From NCBI RefSeq assembly GCF_052162025.1, contig NZ_CP197401.1:248001-312000 (forward strand): a stretch of DNA of 64,000 nt, given 5' to 3'. The notes under the pieces were generated by a model. That model was not told where the DNA came from. It was given only the letters and a program-made list of their open reading frames with translations, and did no database searches. Positions 31,499 to 39,654 of this stretch are shown here, piece after piece. Source of the stretch: Methylobacter sp015476545. GTDB lineage: Bacteria; Pseudomonadota; Gammaproteobacteria; Methylococcales; Methylomonadaceae. The translations under genes were made by a program, and so were the position numbers. How positions within the stretch are numbered: the first letter of the stretch is position 1; each line of letters starts with the position of its first letter.

Positions 31499-33724
31499 TC
31501 AATACAGATCCACCGGATCGATATCCAGCGACCAGCGCACTTTTTTGGCCTGCTTGAGTTTTTCAATTTCCGGCATCAAGCCATCGAGCAAGGCATGCAA
31601 AGCTTGTCGCCTTGTGCTCTGAAACAGCAATTGGTAGCGGTAAAGTCCGGCGCGCCTGGTCATGGGCGCCGCAACCGGGCCCAGGATCTGGATATGGCCC
31701 TGGCTGTATTGCCGGGCCAGCTTGCCCACCGCATCCAGAAACAAAGGCGGCATTTTACCGTCTAGGGCCTGCGCCCTCAGCAGCGCCTGATAGCTGAAAG
31801 GCGGCAAGGCAGCCTCTTTGCGCTCTGCCAAAGCCGTTCTGGCGAAGTCGCTATAGCCTTGCCTGATCAATGTCGTCAGCAAGGGATGCTCGGGTTTGCG
31901 GGTCTGCATGATCACTTTGCCGGGCTTTTCGGCGCGTCCGGCCCGCCCTGAAACCTGCACGATCATCTGCGCCAGTTTTTCGGCCGCATGGAAATCGATG
32001 CTGAACAGGCCACTGTCGACATCGAGAATCGCCACCAGCGTTACATTCGGAAAATGATGGCCTTTAGCCAGCATCTGTGTGCCCAGAATGATATCTACGC
32101 AGCCCTGGTTGATTTGTTGCAGATAGTTTTCCAGTGTGCCTTTGCGCTGAGTCGAATCGCGATCCAGGCGTACGATCATTCTATCCGGAAACAACGTGGT
32201 CAGCACTTTTTCGACGCGCTCAGTGCCCAGGCCCAGCGGCGTCAGTTCACTGGTTTCGCAGGCCATGCACCGATGGATCAATGGCTGTTCCTGGGCGCAA
32301 TGATGGCAGCGCAGCAAACTTTCGTCATAATGGATGACCAGATTGGCGTCGCAGCGCCGGCAGCGCGCAACCCAGCCGCAGCCATGGCAGATCAGGGTCG
32401 GGGCATAGCCGCGCCGGTTCAGGAACAGCAGAACCTGTTCGTTTCTCGCCAGGGTTTTTCGGATGTCTTCAATTAGGGCCTCGGATAGACCTTCCTGCAT
32501 GCGCTTGTTGCGGATATCGAGCAGTTGCAGGATCGGCGCCGTGGCATTGCCGGCTCTTTCAGGCAGATGCAGCAGGTGGTAACGGCGTCGATCGACATTA
32601 TGCAGGCTTTCCAGCGACGGCGTTGCGGAGCCGAGCAAAACCGGAATATTCAGCAGCTTGCCGCGCACGACCGCGACGTCGCGCGCCGAGAAACGAAAGC
32701 CTTCCTGTTGTTTGAACGAGGCATCATGCTCTTCATCGAGAATGATCAGGCCGGGATTTTTCAGCGGCGTGAATAATGCCGAGCGGGTACCCAGCAAAAT
32801 TGAACAGACGCCTTGCTGCATCTGGAGCCAGGCGTTTTGCCGCTGTCCGTCGGTCAACTTGGAATGCGACACGGCAATGGTGACGGCAAAACGCTGCCGG
32901 AACCGTTCTTCAAGCTGCGGCGTAAGCGTAATTTCCGGCAGCAGGACCAGCACCTGCTGGCCGCGCTCGAGCACGTGCCGGATAATCTGCATGTATACTT
33001 CGGTCTTGCCGCTGCCGGTCACGCCCTCCAGTAGAAAAACAGCGAACTGCCCCAGCGATTCGCAGACGGCATCAATGGCTGCTTGCTGCTGCGCATTACA
33101 CTGCAGCGCGCTGTCGCGAACCAGTAAGCCATTGCCGGGCGCAGCATCAGGCTGACTGATTTCAAGCAGTTGCTTGTCGACCAAGGCTTTCACGGCCGGC
33201 CGCCAGTTTTCATTCCATAACGACAATTCGGTTTCGGACAGGCTGCCGGCATGGCATTGAAATTTTTCCAGGACGCTTTTTTGTTTGGGCGCACGATTCA
33301 ACCGGTTGCTGTCGATAGCTATGCCTTGCTCTGTCAAGGTATAGCACTTTTCTACATGCAGTTCGGCCGGCTTGCCCTGGCGCAGCGAGACCGGAAAGGC
33401 GGCGCTGAAAACTTCGCCCAAAGGGTGATGGTAATAGCTGCTGGCCCAGTGCAGCAGGCGCAAGTCTTTGGACGACAGCAGCGGCTCATCGTCCAGAATG
33501 CGCGTAACGCGTTTTAATTTGCTGTTGTCGAACTCGCTGTGCTGCGTTATTGCAATCAGAAAAGCGACTTTGCTGCCTTTTCCGAAAGGCACCTCCAGGC
33601 GCATGCCGGGCAGGACGGCGCCGGGGCCCGTTTCGGCCGGGGCAAGGTAATCAAACAATCGATAGAAAGGCGCGGGAATGGCGACTCTGAAAATCAGTTC
33701 GTTCCCGCCGGGCGGTTTGGCCAT
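31499..33724 (-). CDS. priA: Primosomal protein N' (replication restart helicase)
   Basis: A 3'-5' helicase that restarts stalled replication forks. I place the start at ATG 33724 (MAKPPGGNELIF), giving 741 residues like E. coli PriA (732); the frame continues upstream to 33787. Visible are Walker A GVTGSGKTEVY, the DEEH box in LDEEHDASFKQQ, and the zinc-binding cysteine set from CHGCGW through CMAC (eight Cys arranged as CxxC pairs). Helicase motifs GRAGRAEKPG and the C-terminal domain are intact. DnaA boxes lie about 110 bases upstream of the start. Confidence 0.96.
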   Translation of the reverse strand: MAKPPGGNELIFRVAIPAPFYRLFDYLAPAETGPGAVLPGMRLEVPFGKGSKVAFLIAITQHSEFDNSKLKRVTRILDDEPLLSSKDLRLLHWASSYYHHPLGEVFSAAFPVSLRQGKPAELHVEKCYTLTEQGIAIDSNRLNRAPKQKSVLEKFQCHAGSLSETELSLWNENWRPAVKALVDKQLLEISQPDAAPGNGLLVRDSALQCNAQQQAAIDAVCESLGQFAVFLLEGVTGSGKTEVYMQIIRHVLERGQQVLVLLPEITLTPQLEERFRQRFAVTIAVSHSKLTDGQRQNAWLQMQQGVCSILLGTRSALFTPLKNPGLIILDEEHDASFKQQEGFRFSARDVAVVRGKLLNIPVLLGSATPSLESLHNVDRRRYHLLHLPERAGNATAPILQLLDIRNKRMQEGLSEALIEDIRKTLARNEQVLLFLNRRGYAPTLICHGCGWVARCRRCDANLVIHYDESLLRCHHCAQEQPLIHRCMACETSELTPLGLGTERVEKVLTTLFPDRMIVRLDRDSTQRKGTLENYLQQINQGCVDIILGTQMLAKGHHFPNVTLVAILDVDSGLFSIDFHAAEKLAQMIVQVSGRAGRAEKPGKVIMQTRKPEHPLLTTLIRQGYSDFARTALAERKEAALPPFSYQALLRAQALDGKMPPLFLDAVGKLARQYSQGHIQILGPVAAPMTRRAGLYRYQLLFQSTRRQALHALLDGLMPEIEKLKQAKKVRWSLDIDPVDLY

Positions 33725-33830
33725 AGTGGTTAAATGGGGTTTATAGTTATTGTTCGCAGAAGGGCAAATAGCCGCCCATGCAACCATTTCCGGTCTCTAT
33801 TGCAATCAGGCCTATGGTTCAGCCAATGAG

Positions 33831-33865
33831 TTATCCACAAAAGCTGTGGATAACTCTGTGGGTAA
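33831..33865. promoter_or_regulatory. Cluster of three DnaA boxes upstream of priA
   Basis: TTATCCACA on the plus strand (33831-33839), the same consensus box inverted (33845-33853), and a one-mismatch inverted box TTACCCACA (33857-33865) lie within 35 bases. An AT-rich stretch of about 80 bases follows (33886-33965). The cluster probably binds DnaA and may control priA. The rest of 33725-34094 holds two hairpins and no gene. Confidence 0.7.
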
Positions 33866-33965
33866 CCGGTTTCTAAATCAGCTTAATGACCGTTTTTAAT
33901 ACAGTTTTTTGGCCTGCATAATTTTAAGTCAAAAATATTATTTTGTTATATTTCAAAGTCTTGTG

Positions 33966-33997
33966 AAGAAATATCTGGCAGTGATCAGATATTTCTT
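33966..33997. other. Perfect 12-bp hairpin in the priA upstream region
   Basis: Arms 33966-33977 and 33986-33997 with an 8-base loop, AT-rich. On the minus strand it would lie between the methyltransferase gene and priA. No clear U tract follows. It may be a terminator part or belong to the DnaA-box region. Confidence 0.45.
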
Positions 33998-34066
33998 GCT
34001 GAATTTATTTGAGGCCGGCTTGATGTGTGTAATTAACAGAAATCATGGCTCGGCCTGTCAAATTAT

Positions 34067-34084
34067 GGCCGGCTGAGTCCGGCC
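34067..34084 (-). terminator. Likely terminator of the exported methyltransferase gene
   Basis: A 6-bp all-GC stem (34067-34072 with 34079-34084) just after the stop codon on the minus strand, followed by ATAATTTG. The U tract is short, so termination may be partial. Confidence 0.5.
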
Positions 34085-34094
34085 GTCTGTCCTG

Positions 34095-34901
34095 TTATCT
34101 GGGCTTGATGAATTTAATCGTCATCCTGTCGCTCTCGCCGATCTCCAGGTACTTTTCGCGGTCCTGTTGTTTCAGTTTCAAAGTTGGCGGCAAGGTCCAG
34201 ACGCCTTCGGGATAATCTTTGGTATCTTTACTGTTGGCGTTGATTTCGGATTTGCCCAGAAATTCAAATCCCGCTTTTCTGGCCAGTGCAATGACATAAT
34301 CCTCGCTGACATAACCCGAGGCGGCGCTCGGGTCCTGCAGTTTTTTAGGGGAGTTTCTATGCTCTACGACGCCCAGGATACCGCCGGGCTTCAGGGCTTT
34401 ATACATGGCATTGAATACCGTTGATGCCTGGCCGTCCTTCATCCAGTTGTGGACATTGCGGAACGTTAAAATCCGATCGGCCGAGCCGTCCGGCGCTATT
34501 TTCACTTTTTCGGGCGGCTGCAACTCCGTTAACTCGACTTTGCCGTACAGATCCGGATGTTTCTTCAGTTTGGCCTTATACTCATTCAGGCTTTTCTTGA
34601 AATAAGGTTCCTCGGCATCGGCTGAAAAATGCGCCGCATACAGTTTGCCGTGTTTCTTCAGATAAGGCGCCAGGATTTCCGTATACCAGCCGCTGCCGGG
34701 CCAGATTTCGACGACGGTCATACTGTCTTTGACTTCAAAGAATTCCAGCGTTTCCTGTGGATGCCGGTATTTATCCCTGGCTTTGTGCTCGGCGGACCGA
34801 TGAGCGCCGGCAACGGCTTTAGGCAACGTGCTGTTCTCATCGGCGGCTTGCGAAGACGAGAAGCTGCCAGCCAGCAATAGCGCCAGTAAAATTTTTTTCA
34901 T
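34095..34901 (-). CDS. Class I SAM-dependent methyltransferase with signal peptide
   Basis: A predicted methyltransferase of 268 residues when started at ATG 34901, which begins a clear signal peptide (MKKILLALLLAGSFSSSQAA). The Rossmann-like fold follows: motif I region VVEIWPGSGWYTEILAPYL, an RNVHNW segment, and GGILGVVEHR as motif post-I/II. It belongs to the COG4798-type predicted methyltransferases, a family that often has export signals although SAM is not known to be supplied in the periplasm. The substrate is unknown. The frame opens upstream to 34961, but that stretch would mask the signal peptide. Confidence 0.82.
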   Translation of the reverse strand: MKKILLALLLAGSFSSSQAADENSTLPKAVAGAHRSAEHKARDKYRHPQETLEFFEVKDSMTVVEIWPGSGWYTEILAPYLKKHGKLYAAHFSADAEEPYFKKSLNEYKAKLKKHPDLYGKVELTELQPPEKVKIAPDGSADRILTFRNVHNWMKDGQASTVFNAMYKALKPGGILGVVEHRNSPKKLQDPSAASGYVSEDYVIALARKAGFEFLGKSEINANSKDTKDYPEGVWTLPPTLKLKQQDREKYLEIGESDRMTIKFIKPR

Positions 34902-35044
34902 TATTTTGATCTCGCTTATTGGCCATGGCCAACAATAAATTTTAATGTAGTTGTTGAACACAATTGTAGCGGGAATTCAGCAGCGCATAGGGTTACCGAA
35001 GCGCTTCCCAAGGATTGTGCATGCCTGCTGATTTTTTGTTCTGG

Positions 35045-35551
35045 CTATTGGTTCTCAGGGTTCCAGATTTGCAGCAGACTCAACAACGCCAGCATTAAGA
35101 AAGCGATTAATGTCCATTCGGGAATGCTTAAACCCAACAATGTCCATGATACTTGAGCGCAATCGCCGGTGCCGCTCAGCATTAACTTGATGGTTTCGGA
35201 CAAAGGGAAATTATCGAAAACATATTCGAGTCCAGGGCCGCATTCCGGCATTTCTTCAGGCGGCAAATGCTGCAGCCAGACGTGACGCGTTGAAATGGAC
35301 GCGCCGGCCAATGCGGTCAGTGCGCCTATAATCGAATAAACCATTATGCCGGTCCGGCCAGGGTTGTGCACCGCGGCGATTAAAAATACGATACCGGTCA
35401 TTAGAATGGCGATACGCTGCGAGATACACAGCGGGCAGGGTTCCTGTTCTTCAATAAACTGCAGGTAAGCGCCTATCGCCAGCAATGTAGCGCAACCAAG
35501 GAAACCTAATAAAAACCAGATTCTCGAATTAAATTTTAGTAATTTGTACAT
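35045..35551 (-). CDS. dsbB: Disulfide bond formation protein B
   Basis: An inner-membrane protein of 168 residues that reoxidises DsbA and passes electrons to quinone. It has four membrane helices, the first cysteine pair in CPLCIS (about residues 38-41) and the second pair in the periplasmic loop (PECGPG and GDCAQ). These match E. coli DsbB (176 residues). Its start overlaps the RCK gene by 16 bases, so it is the last member of a tightly packed minus-strand operon. Its dsbA partner is not in the window. Confidence 0.94.
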   Translation of the reverse strand: MYKLLKFNSRIWFLLGFLGCATLLAIGAYLQFIEEQEPCPLCISQRIAILMTGIVFLIAAVHNPGRTGIMVYSIIGALTALAGASISTRHVWLQHLPPEEMPECGPGLEYVFDNFPLSETIKLMLSGTGDCAQVSWTLLGLSIPEWTLIAFLMLALLSLLQIWNPENQ

Positions 35552-36237
35552 GCTTCAACTTCTTCTTTAAATAATCGAATTTCCCGTGCCGGGCCCATGA
35601 CCACCAGAACATCGCCCGCATCCAGACTATGTTCTTTCTCTCCGATTGCAAAATGCAATGCCTTGCCTACTGCCTTATCGACTACGCCGATAAGGATCAG
35701 GTTGTATTTCGTATGAAGTTTTAAATCACTGAGCCTGGTATTTTCCAGACAGGACCCTTTCACGATCTCTACCTGCGCCATATTCAAATCATGCCGTCCG
35801 AACACGGTATCATCAAGCAATGTTGTGATATCGGGTTTAGTCAGCATTTCATGCGTTTTTCTGCCACAGATTTCGTAGGGGTCGATAATCTTGTCGGCGC
35901 CTGCAGACAGTAATTTTTCCGCCGATTCCGGTGCATTGACACTGGCAATAATAGTCAGATTCTTGGCAAGGGCGCGCGCCGAAATCGTCAGAAACACATT
36001 ATCGGCATCATCGGGATAAAAGCAGAAGATGACATCGATATTCTCACCAATGCCGATGGCTTTGAGCGCATCATCGTCGCGAAAATCAATGACGGCCGCT
36101 TCAAAACCCTGCTCTGAAATCAGTCTTGCTTCCGTATCATTATTGCCGATAAAAATAATGCGGTATAGTGATTGATTCAAACGGCGCATGGTTTCCAGCG
36201 ACATGATGCTGTAACCGAATACGGCAATGCGCTTCAT
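35536..36237 (-). CDS. Stand-alone RCK/TrkA-N protein, K+ channel partner
   Basis: A cytoplasmic regulator of 233 residues with an N-terminal RCK/TrkA-N Rossmann domain (MKRIAVFGYSIMSLETM, then IGNND and an Asp-rich strand) and a C-terminal TrkA-C domain (about 150-228). The first glycine of the usual GxGxxG is present, but the motif is degenerate (GYSIMS), so nucleotide binding is uncertain. It overlaps the channel gene by 4 bases, and so may form mixed gating rings with the channel's own RCK domain. It could instead serve another transporter. Confidence 0.85.
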   Translation of the reverse strand: MKRIAVFGYSIMSLETMRRLNQSLYRIIFIGNNDTEARLISEQGFEAAVIDFRDDDALKAIGIGENIDVIFCFYPDDADNVFLTISARALAKNLTIIASVNAPESAEKLLSAGADKIIDPYEICGRKTHEMLTKPDITTLLDDTVFGRHDLNMAQVEIVKGSCLENTRLSDLKLHTKYNLILIGVVDKAVGKALHFAIGEKEHSLDAGDVLVVMGPAREIRLFKEEVEACTNY

Positions 36238-37838
36238 AGTCTTCGGCCTATTTTCAAGCGGCTTCTTTCTATCTGATTGCGAAAATAGTCAATGCCGTAG
36301 CGCCTGCCTATAACCACCAGAAGATCTCCTGCCTGTACTTCAAAATGGGGGGCCGGATTGAAATAAAAACACTGGTTTTTTATCGGATAGCTGCTCTTGT
36401 GTATAAGATGCATCGGATTTGTACTGATGATACCGACCAGCATCAATTTTCTTTGCTCAAAGTCAATTTCAGAAATTTTCAGATTCTCAATAAAAGAGCC
36501 GGCATGTACAGGCACCGTTTCTATGACGATAGGTTTTTCTTCACGGATGATGCCCAAAATAGCCTCAAAAGCGACCGATTGGCCGACATATTCGGCAGCT
36601 GCCATGCCGGCTATTTCAAAAGGCTGAATGACACTGGTTGCTCCGGCTTGATAGAATTTTTTCACATTTTGCGGATTGTTGACCCGGGAGATAATCCGGA
36701 TGTTTGCATTTAAATGGCGGCTGGTCAAAGTGATGTAAACATTTGTGACGTCATCGCCGGTCGTACATAAAATCGCCGTGGCCTTTTTATTGATGCCGGC
36801 GTGCTCCAGCACGCCATTCTCGCTGGCATCACTGTGAATGGTCAGATACCCCAGTTCATTGGCTTTTAACGCATTGGCTTCCTGTTTATCAATAACGACA
36901 AAATGCAGTTTGTCTTTTTCGAGCTGTCTGGCGATATGCTGTCCGACCCGGCCAAAGCCGCAGATTATAACAAAACTGTCATATCGGCTCAGCTCGGTGT
37001 AAGTTCTGTTCTCGCGCATGACATGCATTTTGTCGCTGAATGCCGACACGATGATCGAGGTAAAAAAAGATATGACACCCAGCCCGGTGAAAATCAGCGC
37101 CATCGCGATCAGCCGTCCACCCGGCGTTTGCGGCGTGATATCGCCATAACCGACCGTCGAGAGCGTGACAATAGACCAGTAAAAGGCGTCAAACAGGTTC
37201 TGGATGTTACCGCCATCGGTCGGGTTCTCGAATAAGTAAATGCCGGTGCTGCCGATAAAGATCAAAAAGCCCAGGAAGATGGCCAGTGTATAAAGCTCAA
37301 AACGCTTGCTGGTCAGGACCGAAGCGAATAATTTAACACTGTTGAAATAGCGGAACAGCTTGAACAGCCTGAAAATAATGAACAGGCGCAGCAGTCGTAC
37401 GGCTCTGTAACTGGGGAGGATGGCCAGCAAATCGATCAGGGCCAGAGGCGTGAGCATATACTCGATTTTCTTGGCAAGAATCAGCTTGAAAGCCGCGCCA
37501 AGGCGAAACGGAATGTTTAAATATTCGGCTCTTTCATACTGGTCCAGAATGATTTTATGGCTATCGTTGCAAAGCCAGACGCGCAGCAGATATTCGACAA
37601 TAAACAGTGCGACTATTGACTGTTCGATCAGCAGGGCTGCCGCATCGGGTGCTTTTTCAGCTTCATAAAGCAGCAGTAAAACGCTCAGCACGACTACCCC
37701 TATCATGAATACATCAAAATAGGTTTTCAGCCGGCTGTGCGGGTTTTCCAGCAAGTTATAGAAAAACTGCTTGGTATGCCCGTAATGTGGCGATGCCCTT
37801 AGCAAATAAGCAAAGTAGACAATCAGCCGCGTCAGCAT
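36234..37838 (-). CDS. Voltage-sensor-type potassium channel with C-terminal RCK domain
   Basis: An inner-membrane K+ channel of 534 residues. The N-terminal part has four helices, the fourth with regularly spaced basic residues (Arg145, 148, 151, 157, Lys160, Arg163) like an S4 voltage sensor. Then come two pore helices with the selectivity filter TVGYGD (228-233). The cytoplasmic part has an RCK/TrkA-N domain (GFGRVG at 294-299, then a ligand strand ending FVVIDK) and a TrkA-C domain at the C-terminus. It overlaps the SDR gene by 7 bases and the second RCK gene by 4. Confidence 0.92.
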   Translation of the reverse strand: MLTRLIVYFAYLLRASPHYGHTKQFFYNLLENPHSRLKTYFDVFMIGVVVLSVLLLLYEAEKAPDAAALLIEQSIVALFIVEYLLRVWLCNDSHKIILDQYERAEYLNIPFRLGAAFKLILAKKIEYMLTPLALIDLLAILPSYRAVRLLRLFIIFRLFKLFRYFNSVKLFASVLTSKRFELYTLAIFLGFLIFIGSTGIYLFENPTDGGNIQNLFDAFYWSIVTLSTVGYGDITPQTPGGRLIAMALIFTGLGVISFFTSIIVSAFSDKMHVMRENRTYTELSRYDSFVIICGFGRVGQHIARQLEKDKLHFVVIDKQEANALKANELGYLTIHSDASENGVLEHAGINKKATAILCTTGDDVTNVYITLTSRHLNANIRIISRVNNPQNVKKFYQAGATSVIQPFEIAGMAAAEYVGQSVAFEAILGIIREEKPIVIETVPVHAGSFIENLKISEIDFEQRKLMLVGIISTNPMHLIHKSSYPIKNQCFYFNPAPHFEVQAGDLLVVIGRRYGIDYFRNQIERSRLKIGRRL

Positions 37839-38548
37839 TTTTTAAACTTGACGACTTTGTTCAAAGGATTCAGATTGATCTCGTCGATGACGATCTGGGT
37901 GCGGGAATTGAGTACGTAGGCGACCGTTTCCGCTATGTCTTCCGGTACCAGATAATTGCTGGCCTCATCGCCCGGCTCGAAGAACAGCTGTTCAAAAAAC
38001 TCTGTTTTAACCATACCCGGATTGATCAGGCAGATGCGCACGTTGCTTCGGCCGCACTCTTCGCGCAGAGCCTGAGTAAAGCCGCGCACGGCGAACTTGC
38101 TGGCGCAATAGACCGCTCCCTTGCGGCTGCCCTTTAGCGCCGCTTCCGAGCCGATAAAAATCAGATCACTGCGCGCTTTGCGTTTCAGCGAAGGCAGCAG
38201 GGCGCGCGTCAGAAAAGCCTGGCTGGTAAAGTTTATGGTCATCAGCGCTTCGATCTGCTCGTAAGAGAACTCTTCGACCGAACCGAATTGTCCGCGGCCG
38301 GCCGAAAAGACTACCGTATCGATATCGGGGAAAACCTGTGCCAATTCGCGCAGCTTTTGCGGCAGTTCATGCAACTGGCTCAAATCCAGCTGGACGGAAC
38401 TGAAGTTTGTCATAGACCGAGTAAAGCGCGTACGGTCGCGCGACAGGCCGATCACATGATGGCCCTGGTTCAGCAGGTTTCTGGCGATGGCGCGGCCTAT
38501 GCCCGAACTGGCGCCTGTAACCAGCACGGTGCGTTTTACAGTGTGCAT
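37832..38548 (-). CDS. SDR family NAD(P)-dependent oxidoreductase
   Basis: A classical short-chain dehydrogenase of 238 residues: cofactor motif TGASSGIG, NxAG-like SAGRGQFG, the serine in FIGSEAA, YxxxK in YCASKFAVRG, and INPGMVKTEFF. It ends with a Lys-rich tail. Substrate is unknown. It overlaps the radical SAM gene upstream (13 bases) and the K+ channel gene downstream (7 bases), which argues for co-translation, though the functional link is not evident. Confidence 0.9.
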   Translation of the reverse strand: MHTVKRTVLVTGASSGIGRAIARNLLNQGHHVIGLSRDRTRFTRSMTNFSSVQLDLSQLHELPQKLRELAQVFPDIDTVVFSAGRGQFGSVEEFSYEQIEALMTINFTSQAFLTRALLPSLKRKARSDLIFIGSEAALKGSRKGAVYCASKFAVRGFTQALREECGRSNVRICLINPGMVKTEFFEQLFFEPGDEASNYLVPEDIAETVAYVLNSRTQIVIDEINLNPLNKVVKFKKC

Positions 38549-39528
38549 GGAAAAAATTTGCTTTCAGGAATATAAGTTAACAATTGCTCCGTACAGTATT
38601 GCATCATTTCCAGCTCCAGATCCTGGCGATAAGAAACCATGCCTCTCTGAGTGACCATCGGGCTAGAGAACAGTTTCTCTTCGGGATAAAGATTGTGCAC
38701 TTTTTTGAAATAGTCCTCCGGCAGCCGGAAAACGCCCAGGCTGACCGAATGCAGCCGGTTTAAATCCAGGCTGGCGAAGACCTGTTCGAACAGTTGCCGG
38801 TACTGTTGCCGGTAGCCCGCCTGATAAATCAGCGGATCGAAACGCAGGCCCACCAGCCAGCCCTGCGCCTGCAGCCGGCGCAAAGCTTCGAGACGGCGCT
38901 GCACAGGCGGCGCTTTGGCCTCGACCTTGGCCGCTATCTCATCGGGCGACAGGCTGAAGGCGACGATGCAGCGCGGAACCGGTTCGCGGGCCAGCAGACT
39001 TCTGACCTGCGTGCTTTTGGTTCTTAACTCCAGCCAGGCATTCGGAATGGTCTCGAAAACCGGCAGAAACTGCTCGGCAAAGCGCGTGACCGGCTCCAGC
39101 GCCAGGCTGTCGCAGTCGTAGCCCGAGAAAAAATGGATTGGATCAGCCGGCGCGGCATCGCACAATTGTCTGATTTCCTGCTGAAAATCCTCGTAATTGA
39201 CGAACAGCACGTAGTTGGCCGATTGATACATGCCTTGCAGGAAACAGTAACGACAGTCATACAAGCAGTTCAGCATGTGCGAGAAATAATAGTTTCTTGC
39301 CGCCCCGATGCCGTAGCCGGCGGGCGCCTCGAGCACGAAGTTTTTGTATTTCTCGGCCAGAATTAAGGCCGGTTTTTGTTTTTGCAGCCGGAAATTCTGG
39401 GCCTTGGGATTAAAGACCTGGGCATAACGCTCGCAGGTAATGATCCGGGCGTGCGGAAAACGGGCGGTAATATCGATAACGCGGGCGTGCTTGCGGATGT
39501 TTTCTTCAATATAAATGGTTTCAATCAT
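38536..39528 (-). CDS. SPL-family radical SAM protein
   Basis: A homologue of spore photoproduct lyase, which splits the 5-thyminyl-5,6-dihydrothymine lesion using a 4Fe-4S cluster and SAM. The 330-residue protein has the cluster motif C88-X3-C92-X2-C95 (CLYDCRYCFLQG). Cys139 in GYDCDSLALEP sits where the catalytic hydrogen-donor cysteine of Bacillus SplB lies. This organism is not expected to form spores, so a different lesion or substrate is possible. It is the first gene of the overlapping operon reaching dsbB and diverges from proC. Confidence 0.85.
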   Translation of the reverse strand: MIETIYIEENIRKHARVIDITARFPHARIITCERYAQVFNPKAQNFRLQKQKPALILAEKYKNFVLEAPAGYGIGAARNYYFSHMLNCLYDCRYCFLQGMYQSANYVLFVNYEDFQQEIRQLCDAAPADPIHFFSGYDCDSLALEPVTRFAEQFLPVFETIPNAWLELRTKSTQVRSLLAREPVPRCIVAFSLSPDEIAAKVEAKAPPVQRRLEALRRLQAQGWLVGLRFDPLIYQAGYRQQYRQLFEQVFASLDLNRLHSVSLGVFRLPEDYFKKVHNLYPEEKLFSSPMVTQRGMVSYRQDLELEMMQYCTEQLLTYIPESKFFPCTL

Positions 39529-39614
39529 GGGCTCTGTGGTAATGGCGAGCGCTTAAGGCAGCACAGCGGCGCATATATTAAAAGACTTGTGATTGATTGC
39601 ACAGACCCTATATA

Positions 39615-39633
39615 GGTTAAAATACTTTTAACC
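39615..39633. promoter_or_regulatory. Palindrome in the proC / radical SAM divergent promoter region
   Basis: GGTTAAAA-TAC-TTTTAACC forms an 8-bp dyad 21 bases before the proC ATG. Its position in a divergent promoter region suggests an operator, but the AT-rich core could also be part of the -10 region of proC. Confidence 0.4.
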
Positions 39634-39654
39634 CTAACCAAATACACTGTACAC

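Noticed and set aside
33831..33965. Chromosomal replication origin
   Set aside because: Only three boxes, no dnaA, dnaN or gidA nearby, and the rRNA operon would face the fork; kept as a DnaA-binding region only.
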